From Streptomyces sp. NBC_00271 (GTDB lineage: Bacteria; Actinomycetota; Actinomycetes; Streptomycetales; Streptomycetaceae): 64,000 bases of DNA. The stretch lies in contig NZ_CP108070.1 in the NCBI RefSeq assembly GCF_036178845.1, positions 7,254,001 through 7,318,000 on the forward strand, written 5' to 3'. Shown one piece after another: positions 43,644-52,740 of the stretch. Both the position numbers and the translations under genes were made by a program. A model generated the notes under the pieces. The model saw only the letters and a program-made list of their open reading frames with translations, did no database searches and was not told where the DNA came from. Positions within the stretch are counted from its first letter, which is position 1, and every line of letters begins with the position of its first letter.

Positions 43644-43928
43644 TCACGCGGAAGCCACCACCTCGCCGGCCATGACCTGGGGAGGGTTGGGGAGCAGTGA
43701 CGCAAGGTTGTCCCGTACGAAGTCCGCAGCCCTCGCGATCGATTCGTCGGCACCGGCCCGGTCCTGGAAGACGCTGGTCGAGACCATCGCCCCGTCCCCG
43801 GTATCGATCCAGTAGTAGGCCACGAAGCCGGGGACCTGGCGCATGAGCGGCACGAACCCCTCGTTCACGAGACGTGCGGCCTCGGCCGAATCGGTCACTC
43901 CTTCGTACCGCCGGATCGCTGCGTACAT
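43644..43928 (-). CDS. ABM-like small protein
   Basis: A 94-residue protein resembling the dimeric alpha/beta barrel ABM superfamily: AAIRRYEGVTDSAEAARLVN, then GFVPLMRQVPGFVAYYWIDTGDGAMVSTSVFQDR. Such proteins act as small monooxygenases, haem handlers or structural dimers; no catalytic residue can be pointed to. GAGGAG lies 8 nt upstream of ATG 43928. It is not obviously co-transcribed with the longer unknown gene upstream on the same strand (89-nt gap). Confidence 0.7.
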   Translation of the reverse strand: MYAAIRRYEGVTDSAEAARLVNEGFVPLMRQVPGFVAYYWIDTGDGAMVSTSVFQDRAGADESIARAADFVRDNLASLLPNPPQVMAGEVVASA

Positions 43929-44017
43929 CGACAAGCTCCTCACGGCGTTCTGGGTCTGTCCTCTACTGAGACGTCGTACCCCTGCGACGACTGCCTGGCT
44001 CACAAGGCATCCGGCAA

Positions 44018-44809
44018 TCACCTGAAGGGCCGCCTCGGCCAATCCGAACGGCGGCAGTCCTCGGGCCAGGTGCCGAGTGCGTGGGCCAGTCGGTCGCTCT
44101 GCTCTCGGGTGATGCCCCGGGCCAGGTGAGTACCACACCGCGGACTCATGGACTCGTCGCAGTGCAGGATTCCGTGGAAGGGCTCCTGGCTGCCCGAGAG
44201 CGGGGAGGCGGCAGGAAGCGTCCATTCAGCCGGCTCCCACAAGGGGTGGTCCGCGAGGAGCGCTTCGGCGAGGGACGGCGCCTGCGTGGCGGGGAGGCCG
44301 ACTCGCGCCAGCGCGTCGCCGAGTACGTCCGCGGCGTCCTCGGGCATGTCCTGGTCGCCGAGCGTCGGCAGCAGGAGGAGCAGGCGCGCGTACTCGGCGT
44401 GGACTCCCGGGGCGTCGAGGTCGGGCGTGCGGGCGATGTGGTGGAGTTCTCGCCAGGAGAGTCCCGGGCCGGCCTGGTGGCCGCCGAGGCTGGCCAGGCG
44501 GCCGTGCCGTCCCCACTCGGGGTGGGTGATGAAGTACTCCGTTCCCGGATCCTCGGGAATGTTGCAGCCGAGGACCATCGCGGTGTGGCCGCCCGCGAAC
44601 GGGATCCGGAAGACAGGCCACTGGTCCTCGTCGTGCAGTACGTCGAAGGCCGCGTCGGCATCGGCCCCGTCGACACCGAACCACTCCGGGACGGGGTCGT
44701 ACTCCTCTGTCTCGCTCAGCCACATCAGGTAGGCCGCCCAGAACCCCGGCAGTGTCAGCAGTTCCTCACCCGCGACAACGGGGGCGTTCTCGAATCCCTC
44801 TATCAGCAC
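44018..44809 (-). CDS. Protein of unknown function
   Basis: A 263-residue soluble acidic protein, Trp-rich and without signal or membrane segments. It contains GFWAAYLMWLSETEEYDPVP, WPVFRIPFAGGHTAMVLGCN, FITHPEWGRHGRLASLGGHQ and PGLSWRELHHIA. The general tone resembles SUKH/immunity-type proteins common in Streptomyces, but I do not recognise a family. GTG 44809 begins the conserved-looking sequence. Confidence 0.65.
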   Translation of the reverse strand: MLIEGFENAPVVAGEELLTLPGFWAAYLMWLSETEEYDPVPEWFGVDGADADAAFDVLHDEDQWPVFRIPFAGGHTAMVLGCNIPEDPGTEYFITHPEWGRHGRLASLGGHQAGPGLSWRELHHIARTPDLDAPGVHAEYARLLLLLPTLGDQDMPEDAADVLGDALARVGLPATQAPSLAEALLADHPLWEPAEWTLPAASPLSGSQEPFHGILHCDESMSPRCGTHLARGITREQSDRLAHALGTWPEDCRRSDWPRRPFR

Positions 44810-44987
44810 CGGTCCAGGCTCTCACCCGCCTACGACAGTCCGTGGGGAACCAGATGGCCCGCTGGACACCGCTGTTCGTCAGCTGCCGCGCCAGGTGTCC
44901 AAGAAGTCGTGAGAGCGGCTTGATGGCCCATGCCAAGCTGTGCTCACCAACCCCTTCGGGAGCCCGACTTTGGAGGAGCGACGCCCC

Positions 44988-45374
44988 ATGAGAATGGTCT
45001 CCGACCCCGGGTACACCGAAGTGGATCTCTCCGCGTCGGCGGAAGAACTGACCTGGTTGGCACGCGCGGTGGCCCGGGGCGAGGGGTTGCTCAGCTCCAC
45101 CTCTTCGCCCGGCGGCGACGCCCTGGTCGGGGTCGAGGTCCTGAAGAGTTCCGGCCCCGGCGTTCTCATCCGCCGGGACGCCGAGCGGCAGATCCTTGTG
45201 ATCAGCGGTGACTCCGCCGGCCGGGCGGTACTCGCGGAGAATCTGCGGGCCATGGCCACTGCCGAGGACGGCGGTCACCTCCACATCGACTACTTCCCCG
45301 GGCACTTCTACCTGGCCGAAGGGTCACTGCCCTTGGTGGTCAACAGCCCGCACGGAGGCATGCCAAGACGCTGA
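44988..45374 (+). CDS. Protein of unknown function
   Basis: A 128-residue cytoplasmic protein. It starts after GGAGGAG and reads SDPGYTEVDLSASAEELTWL, LIRRDAERQILVISGDSAGR, then AENLRAMATAEDGGHLHIDY and FYLAEGSLPLVVNSPHGG. The beta-strand/turn spacing looks like an immunity-protein fold (Imm-type), but no family is certain. It is divergent from the unknown gene at 44018 and convergent with the phosphatase gene at 45410. Confidence 0.65.
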   Translation: MRMVSDPGYTEVDLSASAEELTWLARAVARGEGLLSSTSSPGGDALVGVEVLKSSGPGVLIRRDAERQILVISGDSAGRAVLAENLRAMATAEDGGHLHIDYFPGHFYLAEGSLPLVVNSPHGGMPRR

Positions 45375-45409
45375 GTGGGCAGTTGGCCGCCGCTTTCGGT
45401 GGTTGCGGG

Positions 45410-47845
45410 TCACGCGTGCGGCAGAGGCTGCTCCGTCCAGACGGTCTTGCCGTCGTGGCTGTAGCGGGTGCCCCACCGCTCCGTGAGCTGGGCGACCAGG
45501 AAGAGCCCGCGTCCGCCCTCGTCCGTGCTGAGGGCCCGTCGGAGGTGAGGGGAGGTGTGGCTGGCGTCCGACACCTCACAGATCAGGCAGTGCGTACGGA
45601 TGAGGCGCAGAGTGATGGGGCCGGCCGCGTACCGGTAGGTGTTGGTGACGAGCTCGCTGGCGACCAGCTCGGTGGTGAAGGCCAGTTCCGTCAGGCCCCA
45701 TTCGGTCAGTTTCGCCGTGGCCAGCTCCCTGGCACGGGCAGCGGAGGTCGCTTCCAGGGGCAGCTGCCAGGTGGCGACATCCTGTGGCGGTAGAACCCGG
45801 GTACGGGCGATGAGCAGCGCGACGTCGTCGGTGGGGAGGTGCTCCTTCGGCAGCAGCGCTTCGACCACGGCCTGGCAGGTGCTGTCCAGAGGATCGGCAA
45901 CGTGGGTGAGACATTCGTCCAGGTGCTCCAGCGCGGCGTCGATGTCGCCGTTGCGCGCCTCCAGAAGACCGTTGGTGTAGAGCGTGAGCAGGCTGCCCTC
46001 GGGGAGGTCGAGGTCGTACGTTTCGAAGGGCAGCCCGCCCAGACCCAGCGGTGGACCCGCGGGCAGGTCCAGCACGGTCACCTCGCCGTCCGGAGTGGAC
46101 AGCATCGGTGCCGGGTGACCGGCGCGGGCCAGGGAGCAGTGTCGGGAGACCGGATCGTAGACCGCGTACACGCAGGTGGCCCCGAGCATCTGCTCCACGG
46201 TGGACCCGCTGCCGTCGGCGTTCGCCTCCAGCTCGGCGGCCAGCAGGCTGACCAGATCGTCCAGCCGTGCCACCACCTCGTCCGGTTCCAGGTCGAGGCT
46301 GGCCAGGGTGCGCACGGCGGCGCGCAGACGGCCCATGGAGGCCGCGGCGTGGAGCCCGTGGCCGACCACGTCTCCCACGACGAGTGCGACCCGGGCCCCT
46401 GACAACGGGATCACGTCGAACCAGTCACCGCCGATGCCCGGTTCACCGCACGCCGGGAGGTATCGGCAGGCCACCTCGACCGCCGGCAGGTCGGACGCCG
46501 CGCTCGGCAGCAGACTGCGCTGCAGAGTCAGGGCGGCGCTCTGCTGCTGGGTGAAGCGGCGCGCGTTGTCGATGCAGACGGCCGCACGCGAGGAAAACTC
46601 ATGGGCCACCGCGGCATCGTCGTCCTCGAAAGGCTCCGAGTGGCGCACTCGCCACAGGCTCACTACGCCCAGGATCAGGCCGCGCGCCACCAAGGGCACC
46701 ACGATCAGCGAATGAACGCCGAGACCCATGGCTATCTCGATCCGCCGCCGGTCCATGGCGTACCACTCGGGGCGCAGGGACAGCAGCCGGTCGAGAATCG
46801 GGCGACGCTCGGCCAAGCACCGCGCCTGCGGGGATTCCGGAAGGAGCGGGACCACCTCGCCCTCCTGGTAGGGGACCCGGCGTTCCGGGGGCGACAGGGC
46901 TACTCGAAGCAGCGGACCTCTCACACCGGGGGGTGGTTCGTCACCAAGTGTCACCGGCTCGAGAAGGTCCACCGAGCAGTAGTCGGCGAGGCCGTGGGAG
47001 GCCACCTCGGCCAGTTCCCGGGCCGTCTGTGCCACGTCCAGCGAGGTTCCGATCCGGGCGCTTGCCTCGTTGAGCAGGGCGAGCCTGCGTTGGGCCCGGT
47101 GGCGGTCGGTCACGTCCTCGATCGTCTCGGCCACGCCGAGCACCCGGCCCGAGGGGTCTTCCATCCGGAACGCCGAGACGGACACGATCCGGTCCCGGCC
47201 CGGATCATGACGTGCCCGGGCCGACTGCTCCCTGAACATCAACGGCTCGCCGGTCTCCAGGACGTGCCGTACCCGCTCTTCGGTCGGACCCGCGTCCTCG
47301 TCGACCATGAATTCGCGAGGGCGACGGCCCACCGGCGCCTCGGCCGGGACACCGCTTGCCTTCTCGACCGCACGGTTGACCCGAATCACTCTGCTGTCCG
47401 GGCCGTACGTGACCAGACCGATCGGGGACCGGCGGTACAGGCCGTCCAGCAGCGCACGGTCCCGCTGCCAGGCAATGACCTCCGCGGCGGGGGCTCCGAC
47501 CAGGACCCACTCCTGACTGTCCCCGTCCCGAGTGATCGCGCGGGCCCGGAATCCCATCTCCATGCGCCGTCCGTCGCGGTGTCGGACGGGCAGGACCCCG
47601 AACCAGCCCCCCGTCCTCATGGCGTCCACGACGACGGACCGCACGACAGGCAGGTCACGGGCGTCCACCAGGAGGTCCTGCCACGCCCGTCCGATCACTT
47701 CCTTGGCCGGATAGCCCAGCAGCTCCTGTGCACGTGTGCTCCAGCCGACCACGGCGCCTCGATCGTCGAGCACAGCCGAGGCGCCGCGCCGGAGGGCGAA
47801 CGGATCCTCAGGGCTCTCGCTGAAATGCATCGACGGCATCCCCAT
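45410..47845 (-). CDS. PAS-GAF-PP2C (SpoIIE)-HATPase signalling phosphatase
   Basis: An 811-residue cytoplasmic regulator of the partner-switching type. Two PAS domains (about 15-125 and 130-245, the second with GLVTYGPDSRVIRVN) are followed by a GAF domain (about 255-435, LLNEASARIGTSLDVAQTA). A PP2C/SpoIIE phosphatase domain (about 445-660) has metal residues in IGGDWFDV and VGDVVGHGLHAA. A C-terminal RsbW-like HATPase domain (about 690-805) has the N-box ELVASELVTNTYRYA and glycine loop DEGGRGLFLV. Phosphatase and anti-sigma kinase-like domains in one protein suggest control of an anti-anti-sigma factor. ATG 47845 begins the first PAS; the open frame runs on to 48064 through an msrA remnant. 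Confidence 0.9.
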   Translation of the reverse strand: MGMPSMHFSESPEDPFALRRGASAVLDDRGAVVGWSTRAQELLGYPAKEVIGRAWQDLLVDARDLPVVRSVVVDAMRTGGWFGVLPVRHRDGRRMEMGFRARAITRDGDSQEWVLVGAPAAEVIAWQRDRALLDGLYRRSPIGLVTYGPDSRVIRVNRAVEKASGVPAEAPVGRRPREFMVDEDAGPTEERVRHVLETGEPLMFREQSARARHDPGRDRIVSVSAFRMEDPSGRVLGVAETIEDVTDRHRAQRRLALLNEASARIGTSLDVAQTARELAEVASHGLADYCSVDLLEPVTLGDEPPPGVRGPLLRVALSPPERRVPYQEGEVVPLLPESPQARCLAERRPILDRLLSLRPEWYAMDRRRIEIAMGLGVHSLIVVPLVARGLILGVVSLWRVRHSEPFEDDDAAVAHEFSSRAAVCIDNARRFTQQQSAALTLQRSLLPSAASDLPAVEVACRYLPACGEPGIGGDWFDVIPLSGARVALVVGDVVGHGLHAAASMGRLRAAVRTLASLDLEPDEVVARLDDLVSLLAAELEANADGSGSTVEQMLGATCVYAVYDPVSRHCSLARAGHPAPMLSTPDGEVTVLDLPAGPPLGLGGLPFETYDLDLPEGSLLTLYTNGLLEARNGDIDAALEHLDECLTHVADPLDSTCQAVVEALLPKEHLPTDDVALLIARTRVLPPQDVATWQLPLEATSAARARELATAKLTEWGLTELAFTTELVASELVTNTYRYAAGPITLRLIRTHCLICEVSDASHTSPHLRRALSTDEGGRGLFLVAQLTERWGTRYSHDGKTVWTEQPLPHA

Positions 47846-47985
47846 AGCCACCACCTTGCCTACGTGACTCCGATGTTCCTCCCCACGCTCTCCGTTCGCG
47901 ACCTTCCCGTTTCTCCCGGCCCGGCAGGACGTCTCCCGGCCACTTCTCCGGTACGTCCGGCTACTTCTCCGGAGCCGACACGACG

Positions 47986-48062
47986 CCCGTCGGGCAGGTC
48001 CCATACCGCAGTAGCCCGCCGGGTTCTTGTCGAGGTACTGCTGGTGGCAGTGCTCAATGGCC
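47986..48062 (-). pseudogene. Vestigial msrA 3' end
   Basis: Read on the minus strand this gives IEHCHQQYLDKNPAGYCGMG, which aligns with the C-terminal GYHQQYL...[10 protein letters not shown] of MsrA encoded intact at 48729-49403. A frame change then leads to CPTGV, the family's last residues. The nucleotide sequences have diverged, so it is the tail of a second, older msrA. The upstream part has been replaced by the unknown gene at 48054. Confidence 0.7.
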
Positions 48063-48719
48063 AAGAGGGGCCGCTGCGGCGTATGCGACGAGGTTCGCGA
48101 AGCGCAGCCACACGAGCAGATGACCGTTCAGGGGCGCGTAGCCCGGACGGATGAGGCTCTCGATTCCGAGGATCGTGTCGGCCAGGGCGTCTCGCGTCGG
48201 GGCGTCCACATGGCCGAGGTTCGTGAGGTACGAGGTGGCACAGCTGTCGAGGCGGGCGTGCAGGTCGGCCAGCTGCTGGGCCTGGTTGTCGCGGTACAGA
48301 CTCTCGTCCGGGAAGGGAAAACGCTGGAACGTCGTGTGGCGGTTCGCTACGGCAGCGATGAGTCCCAAGCGAGAGGGTTCCGTTTCGCTGGGCCAGCGGG
48401 GTCCCGTCATGTGCGGTGTGTCGATGCGGCGTGGGGTGCGTCGGCCGGCCGCTTTCTCCGCATGACGCCGGACGGCGAAGGCATCGACCTCGTTGAGCCG
48501 GACCGCTCGGCTGGCTTCCAAGGTCTCCAGCGCGCGCAGCAGGGCCGCCGGGTCGCTGCGGAGATCAGGGGAAGGGCGTGCCGTCGCAGCGACGTAGGCC
48601 CAGGTCGCGTTGAAGCCCAGTGGACAGTACCGCCCGACGGCACATCTGAGGGAGGTGTGCCGTCGGGCGAGCGGCAACTGCTCGTCGCGCACCCTGCGCG
48701 CGTAGGTTCTGAAGCCCAT
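48054..48719 (-). CDS. Protein of unknown function, wedged between msrA and an msrA remnant
   Basis: A 221-residue soluble basic protein. It contains RTYARRVRDEQLPLARRHTS, GFNATWAYVAATARPSPDL, RHAEKAAGRRTPRRIDTPHM and a helical C-terminal half (SLYRDNQAQQLADLHARLDS). It could be a nucleic-acid or replication/partition-associated protein by its charge, but no family is recognised. ATG 48719 begins 9 nt after the msrA stop codon, on the same strand. Its stop lies within the vestigial msrA tail. Confidence 0.6.
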   Translation of the reverse strand: MGFRTYARRVRDEQLPLARRHTSLRCAVGRYCPLGFNATWAYVAATARPSPDLRSDPAALLRALETLEASRAVRLNEVDAFAVRRHAEKAAGRRTPRRIDTPHMTGPRWPSETEPSRLGLIAAVANRHTTFQRFPFPDESLYRDNQAQQLADLHARLDSCATSYLTNLGHVDAPTRDALADTILGIESLIRPGYAPLNGHLLVWLRFANLVAYAAAAPLGH

Positions 48720-48728
48720 CCGGCGACG

Positions 48729-49403
48729 TCAGCCTGCGACCCGAGCCACGCCGATCGGGCAGGACACGCCCGTCCCACCCAGCCCGCAGTACCCGTTCGG
48801 GTTTTTGCTGCCTGATAGGTACTGCTGGTGATAGCCCTCGGCCGGGTAGAAGGTGCGGCCTTCCGCGGGGAGGAGTTCGGTGGTGATGGTGCCGTAGCCG
48901 GAGGAGGTCAGGACCTTCTGGTAGGCGTCGCGGGAGGCGGCCGCGGTGGCTGCCTGGGCGGGGGTGTGGGTGTGGATGGCGGAGCGGTACTGGGTGCCGA
49001 CGTCGTTGCCCTGGCGGAAGCCCTGGGTCGGGTTGTGGGACTCCCAGAAGACCTGGAGGAGGCGCTCGTAGGAGATCAGGGCGGGGTCGTGGACCACGCG
49101 GACGACCTCCGTGTGGCCGGTCAGGCCCGAGCAGACCTCCTCGTACGTGGGGTGCTCGGTGAAGCCGCCCTGGTAGCCCACCAGGGTCGTGTACACGCCC
49201 GTCGGGAGCTGCCAGAACTTGCGCTCGGCGCCCCAGAAACAGCCCATGCCGAAGTCGGCGATCTCCAGGCCCTCGGGGTAGGGGCCGAGGAGGGGGTTGC
49301 CGAGGACGGTGTGCCGGTCGGGGACCGTGAAGATCGGCTCCGGGCGGCCCCGCAGTGCCTGCTCGGCGGTCGGGAGCTGAGGGGTACGGCTGTGCAGGAA
49401 CAT
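48729..49403 (-). CDS. msrA: Peptide methionine sulfoxide reductase MsrA
   Basis: A 224-residue enzyme that reduces S-methionine sulfoxide in proteins with thioredoxin. The catalytic motif is [13 protein letters not shown], preceded by a ~50-residue N-terminal extension ([31 protein letters not shown]) typical of streptomycete enzymes. The C-terminal part has EGYHQQYL and [15 protein letters not shown] with the resolving cysteines. ATG 49403 is near GTGGAG. Confidence 0.95.
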   Translation of the reverse strand: MFLHSRTPQLPTAEQALRGRPEPIFTVPDRHTVLGNPLLGPYPEGLEIADFGMGCFWGAERKFWQLPTGVYTTLVGYQGGFTEHPTYEEVCSGLTGHTEVVRVVHDPALISYERLLQVFWESHNPTQGFRQGNDVGTQYRSAIHTHTPAQAATAAASRDAYQKVLTSSGYGTITTELLPAEGRTFYPAEGYHQQYLSGSKNPNGYCGLGGTGVSCPIGVARVAG

Positions 49404-49496
49404 GCGGTCTCCACGGAGTCGCAGGGGGGAACGGGGCCGGGGCGCCGTGGTGTTCAACGGGTGAGCCCCGGTCGGGATTCCGGGGCTCGTACGCCC

Positions 49497-50615
49497 TCAG
49501 CGGGGCAGCGACGCCGGCGTTCCGCCGTTCGCCTCGTAGCCCGCCACCGCCAGCGCGCGGTAGAGCGCGTAGTCCGCCGCCGGGTCGGGTGTGAGGGTCC
49601 AGGGGAGGGCGCCGACGTGGCCGTCCACGTGCACCAGCTGGTTCATGGCCTCCGCCCAGCGCTCGCCGCGGACCAGGAAGAGCACCAGGAGGTGGCGCAC
49701 GTGCGCCAGCATCGGGTCGTCGGGGCGGGCCGCGTGCACCGCGTGGAGCGCGCCGTGGACCGCCTTGGTGACGACCTCGCTCTGGTAGAAGCTGCGGACC
49801 AGGTTCACCTCGGGGAGGTGCTCGAAGACCGCGAAGAGGGGCATCGCGGCCAGCAGGGAGCCCTGAGGAGCGCGGGCCGCCGCGGCCTCCGCGAAGGAGT
49901 ACGCCACCTCGCGCGAGCCGTGCCACTTCTCGCACCAATAGTGCAGGGCCGCCAGATGCGCGCCCATGTGGGCCGGCGCGCGGTCCAGGATCTTCAGCCA
50001 GAGCGCCTCGAACTCCGGCCGGGGGTAGGCGAGTCCGCGGGCCACCGACAGCTCGATGATGTACGGGATCGGGTCACCGGGGGAGAGCAGGGCCGCCTCG
50101 CCGCAGGCCGACCTCGCCTCCTCCATGATGATCCGGAACTCGTCCGTCCCCGGCGTCGACGTCCGCCACGCCTGCTGCACCAGGAACTCCGCATGCACCG
50201 CCGCGCCGCCCGCGTCCTTGGGCTTCTCGGCCCGCCACACCCGCAGCCACTGCCCGCCCGGCGTCTCGCTGACCCCGCCCGGACGCTGCTGCAGCTCCAG
50301 GGACGCGGCGCCGGCGAAGGCCTGCACCCGCTGCCAGCGCGTCTCGCCCGAGATCTCCGTGCCCGCCAGGAGCTGCGAGGCCGCTTGGTACTCCTGCGTG
50401 CGCTGCACCAGGTCCAGGACGTCCAGGAGGTCCCCGTCCGGTCCTGGCATACGGATGTCCAGCTCCTCCTGACGCAGGAATCCGTAGTTCGCGGGGTCCG
50501 CCGCGTCCGGGTCGCCGGGCGAGACCAGCTGAATGCCGGTGCGCCTGCGCCGGAGGACCGGCAGCAGGACCAGGCTGAACATGGCCAGCGCCATCAGGAC
50601 CCAGAGAATCTCCAT
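49497..50615 (-). CDS. Membrane-anchored TPR-like protein of unknown function
   Basis: A 372-residue protein with one N-terminal membrane segment (LWVLMALAMFSLVLLPVLRRRR) acting as anchor. A helical cytoplasmic region follows, reminiscent of tetratricopeptide arrays (GDPIPYIIELSVARGLAYPR, APAHMGAHLAALHYWCEKWHG, DDPMLAHVRHLLVLFLVRGE). No enzymatic motif is visible. It starts 143 nt from and divergent to the cystathionine synthase gene, in the position where Streptomyces genomes usually keep a conserved hypothetical gene. Confidence 0.7.
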   Translation of the reverse strand: MEILWVLMALAMFSLVLLPVLRRRRTGIQLVSPGDPDAADPANYGFLRQEELDIRMPGPDGDLLDVLDLVQRTQEYQAASQLLAGTEISGETRWQRVQAFAGAASLELQQRPGGVSETPGGQWLRVWRAEKPKDAGGAAVHAEFLVQQAWRTSTPGTDEFRIIMEEARSACGEAALLSPGDPIPYIIELSVARGLAYPRPEFEALWLKILDRAPAHMGAHLAALHYWCEKWHGSREVAYSFAEAAAARAPQGSLLAAMPLFAVFEHLPEVNLVRSFYQSEVVTKAVHGALHAVHAARPDDPMLAHVRHLLVLFLVRGERWAEAMNQLVHVDGHVGALPWTLTPDPAADYALYRALAVAGYEANGGTPASLPR

Positions 50616-50758
50616 GCCTCAAGCGAACCAGACGGGTCCGACAATTGGCCAACCCGGTCCGGTTCCGGTCCGGTACCGACCCGGATCGCAGGCCGTGAGG
50701 CGCCCCGCACGGGCCGTGAGCCGCCATCAGGCCCGCGGGCGCACTACGCTCGGGACCC

Positions 50759-51913
50759 ATGAGCGACAGGCACATCAGTCAGCACTTCGAGACCCTCGCG
50801 ATCCACGCGGGCAACACCGCCGATCCCCTCACCGGCGCGGTCGTCCCGCCGATCTACCAGGTCTCGACCTACAAGCAGGACGGCGTCGGAGGGCTGCGCG
50901 GCGGTTACGAGTACAGCCGCAGCGCCAACCCCACCAGGACCGCCCTGGAAGAGAACCTCGCCGCCCTGGAGGGCGGTCGTCGCGGCCTCGCGTTCGCGTC
51001 CGGACTGGCGGCCGAGGACTGCCTGTTGCGTACGCTGCTCAGCCCCGGCGACCACGTGGTCATCCCGAACGACGCGTACGGCGGCACGTTCCGCCTCTTC
51101 GCGAAGGTCGTCTCGCGGTGGGGCGTCGAGTGGTCCGTGGCCGACACCAGCGACCCGGCCGCCGTACGCGCCGCCCTCACGCCGAAGACCAAGGTCGTGT
51201 GGGTGGAGACCCCCTCCAACCCGCTTCTCGGCATCACCGACATCGCCGTCGTCGCGCAGATCGCGCGCGAGGCGGGCGCCCGGCTCGTCGTCGACAACAC
51301 CTTCGCCACCCCCTACCTGCAGCAGCCGCTCGCGCTCGGCGCGGACGTCGTCGTGCACTCGCTGACCAAGTACATGGGCGGTCACTCGGACGTCGTCGGC
51401 GGCGCCCTGATCGTCGGCGACCAGGCGCTCGGTGAGGAGCTGGCGTACCACCAGAACGCGATGGGCGCGGTCGCCGGGCCCTTCGACTCCTGGCTGGTGC
51501 TGCGCGGCACCAAGACGCTCTCGGTGCGCATGGACCGGCACAGCGAGAACGCCACCAAGATCGCCGACATGCTCACCCGGCACGCCCGCGTGACCCGCGT
51601 TCTCTACCCGGGCCTCCCGGAGCACCCCGGTCACGAGATCGCCGCCAAGCAGATGAAGGCGTTCGGCGGCATGGTCTCCTTCCAGGTCGAGGGCGGCGAG
51701 GAAGCGGCCGTCGAGGTCTGCAACCGCGCCAAGGTCTTCACCCTCGGTGAGTCCCTGGGCGGCGTGGAGTCCCTGATCGAGCACCCCGGGCGCATGACGC
51801 ACGCGTCCGCCGCCGGCTCGGCCCTGGAGGTCCCCGCCGACCTCGTCCGCCTCTCCGTGGGCATCGAGAACGTCGACGACCTGCTCCAGGACCTGCAGCA
51901 GGCTCTCGGCTAA
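50759..51913 (+). CDS. metB: Cystathionine gamma-synthase
   Basis: A 384-residue PLP enzyme joining an activated homoserine with cysteine to give cystathionine for methionine synthesis (gamma-lyase side activity is possible). It starts FETLAIHAGNTADPLTGAVV. YEYSRSANPTRTALEENLA carries the Tyr and Arg that contact PLP of the neighbour subunit. The PLP lysine is Lys204 in SLTKYMGGHSDVVGG, and the C-terminal SLGGVESLIEHP and RLSVGIENVDDLL blocks are present. ATG 50759 starts the frame. Its usual neighbours (MsrA side and threonine dehydratase side) are both here. Confidence 0.93.
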   Translation: MSDRHISQHFETLAIHAGNTADPLTGAVVPPIYQVSTYKQDGVGGLRGGYEYSRSANPTRTALEENLAALEGGRRGLAFASGLAAEDCLLRTLLSPGDHVVIPNDAYGGTFRLFAKVVSRWGVEWSVADTSDPAAVRAALTPKTKVVWVETPSNPLLGITDIAVVAQIAREAGARLVVDNTFATPYLQQPLALGADVVVHSLTKYMGGHSDVVGGALIVGDQALGEELAYHQNAMGAVAGPFDSWLVLRGTKTLSVRMDRHSENATKIADMLTRHARVTRVLYPGLPEHPGHEIAAKQMKAFGGMVSFQVEGGEEAAVEVCNRAKVFTLGESLGGVESLIEHPGRMTHASAAGSALEVPADLVRLSVGIENVDDLLQDLQQALG

Positions 51914-51935
51914 GCCCAGCGTCGGCCCCTCGGGG

Positions 51936-52184
51936 TCACCAGCCCGTCAGCGGTGGGGTCGTCTGCGAAGGCGGCTCCACCCAGGGGCGGGCCATGGACG
52001 CCCACACCACGAAGGCGACGGTCGCGGCGAACAGCAGCAGCCACATCACCCGCCGGGCCAGCGTCCTGCGGCGCAGCATCCGGTTCCCGCGGCGCACGAC
52101 GTCCGCGTACAGGTCGGGCGGCACGGTGGGCTGCTTGTGCTCCAGCAGCCGCCGTACGTTCGCCTCGCGCTCGGGCAGGTTCAC
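51936..52184 (-). CDS. Small single-pass membrane protein, possible anti-sigma partner
   Basis: An 82-residue protein (87 from GTG 52199). An acidic/basic N-terminal cytoplasmic part (LPEREANVRRLLEHKQPTVP) precedes one membrane segment (VMWLLLFAATVAFVVWA) and a short Pro-rich end. It is translated just after the sigma-like gene on the same strand, so it may tether or inhibit that product; this is inferred from layout only. Confidence 0.65.
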   Translation of the reverse strand: MNLPEREANVRRLLEHKQPTVPPDLYADVVRRGNRMLRRRTLARRVMWLLLFAATVAFVVWASMARPWVEPPSQTTPPLTGW

Positions 52185-52221
52185 GACCGCACCACCCACC
52201 TCACGAACGCACCACCGCGCT

Positions 52222-52740
52222 TCATGACGGCACCACCTTCGCCATGGTCGGTGCCGGTCCGCGCGGCGGGTGCAGCAGTGTCGTCATCGCCCGGGCACAG
52301 ATCGCCCGGACCCGTTCCACGGGGAGCCCGAGCAGGGCCGCCGTCTGTTCCTCGGCGACCCCCTCGTACATCCTCAGGACCAGGACCAGCCGCTCCTGGG
52401 GCGTCAACCGGGCCAGGACGGCGACGGAACCGGCGCCGGCGCCCGAGGGGGACGGGCGGGAGCGTCCCAGCGCCCCGTACTGGTGCCACGCCCCGCGCGC
52501 GAAGCGGACGGCCAGCTGCTGGCGGGCCCGGTCGTACGGGTCCTCACCGCGCAGCCGGTCCCAGGAGGCGTACGTGTGGGCCAGTGCCAGCGTCAGCAGG
52601 CGCCGCGCGCGCGGGTTGGCGTTCGGGGGCTCCGCGGTGAGCAGTGTGGCGGCATGCAGGAGCCGCCCTGCCGCGCCCGCGACGAACGCCTCGAACTCCC
52701 GGGCCCGGCGGGCGTTTTGGAACGCGCGCCGTTCTCGCAC
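52222..52740 (-). CDS. ECF sigma-factor-like regulator (region 4 present)
   Basis: A 172-residue SigE-group-like protein. The N-terminal part (about 8-75) has a weak region 2 (RRAREFEAFVAGAAGRLLHA, ARRLLTLALAHTYASWDRLRG). The C-terminal region 4 is clear: LARLTPQERLVLVLRMYEGV, AEEQTAALLGLPVERVRAIC. The region 2 core is degenerate, so it may act as a regulator rather than a true sigma factor. The start is GTG 52740, next to GGGAGG. A small membrane protein gene follows. The 233 nt upstream carry palindromic repeats. Confidence 0.75.
   Translation of the reverse strand: MRERRAFQNARRAREFEAFVAGAAGRLLHAATLLTAEPPNANPRARRLLTLALAHTYASWDRLRGEDPYDRARQQLAVRFARGAWHQYGALGRSRPSPSGAGAGSVAVLARLTPQERLVLVLRMYEGVAEEQTAALLGLPVERVRAICARAMTTLLHPPRGPAPTMAKVVPS

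Noticed and set aside
47846..48064. N-terminal extension of the phosphatase gene in the same open frame
   Set aside because: The extra residues are the msrA remnant and an Arg/Ser-rich junction, not part of a PAS protein; ATG 47845 is nearer the domain.
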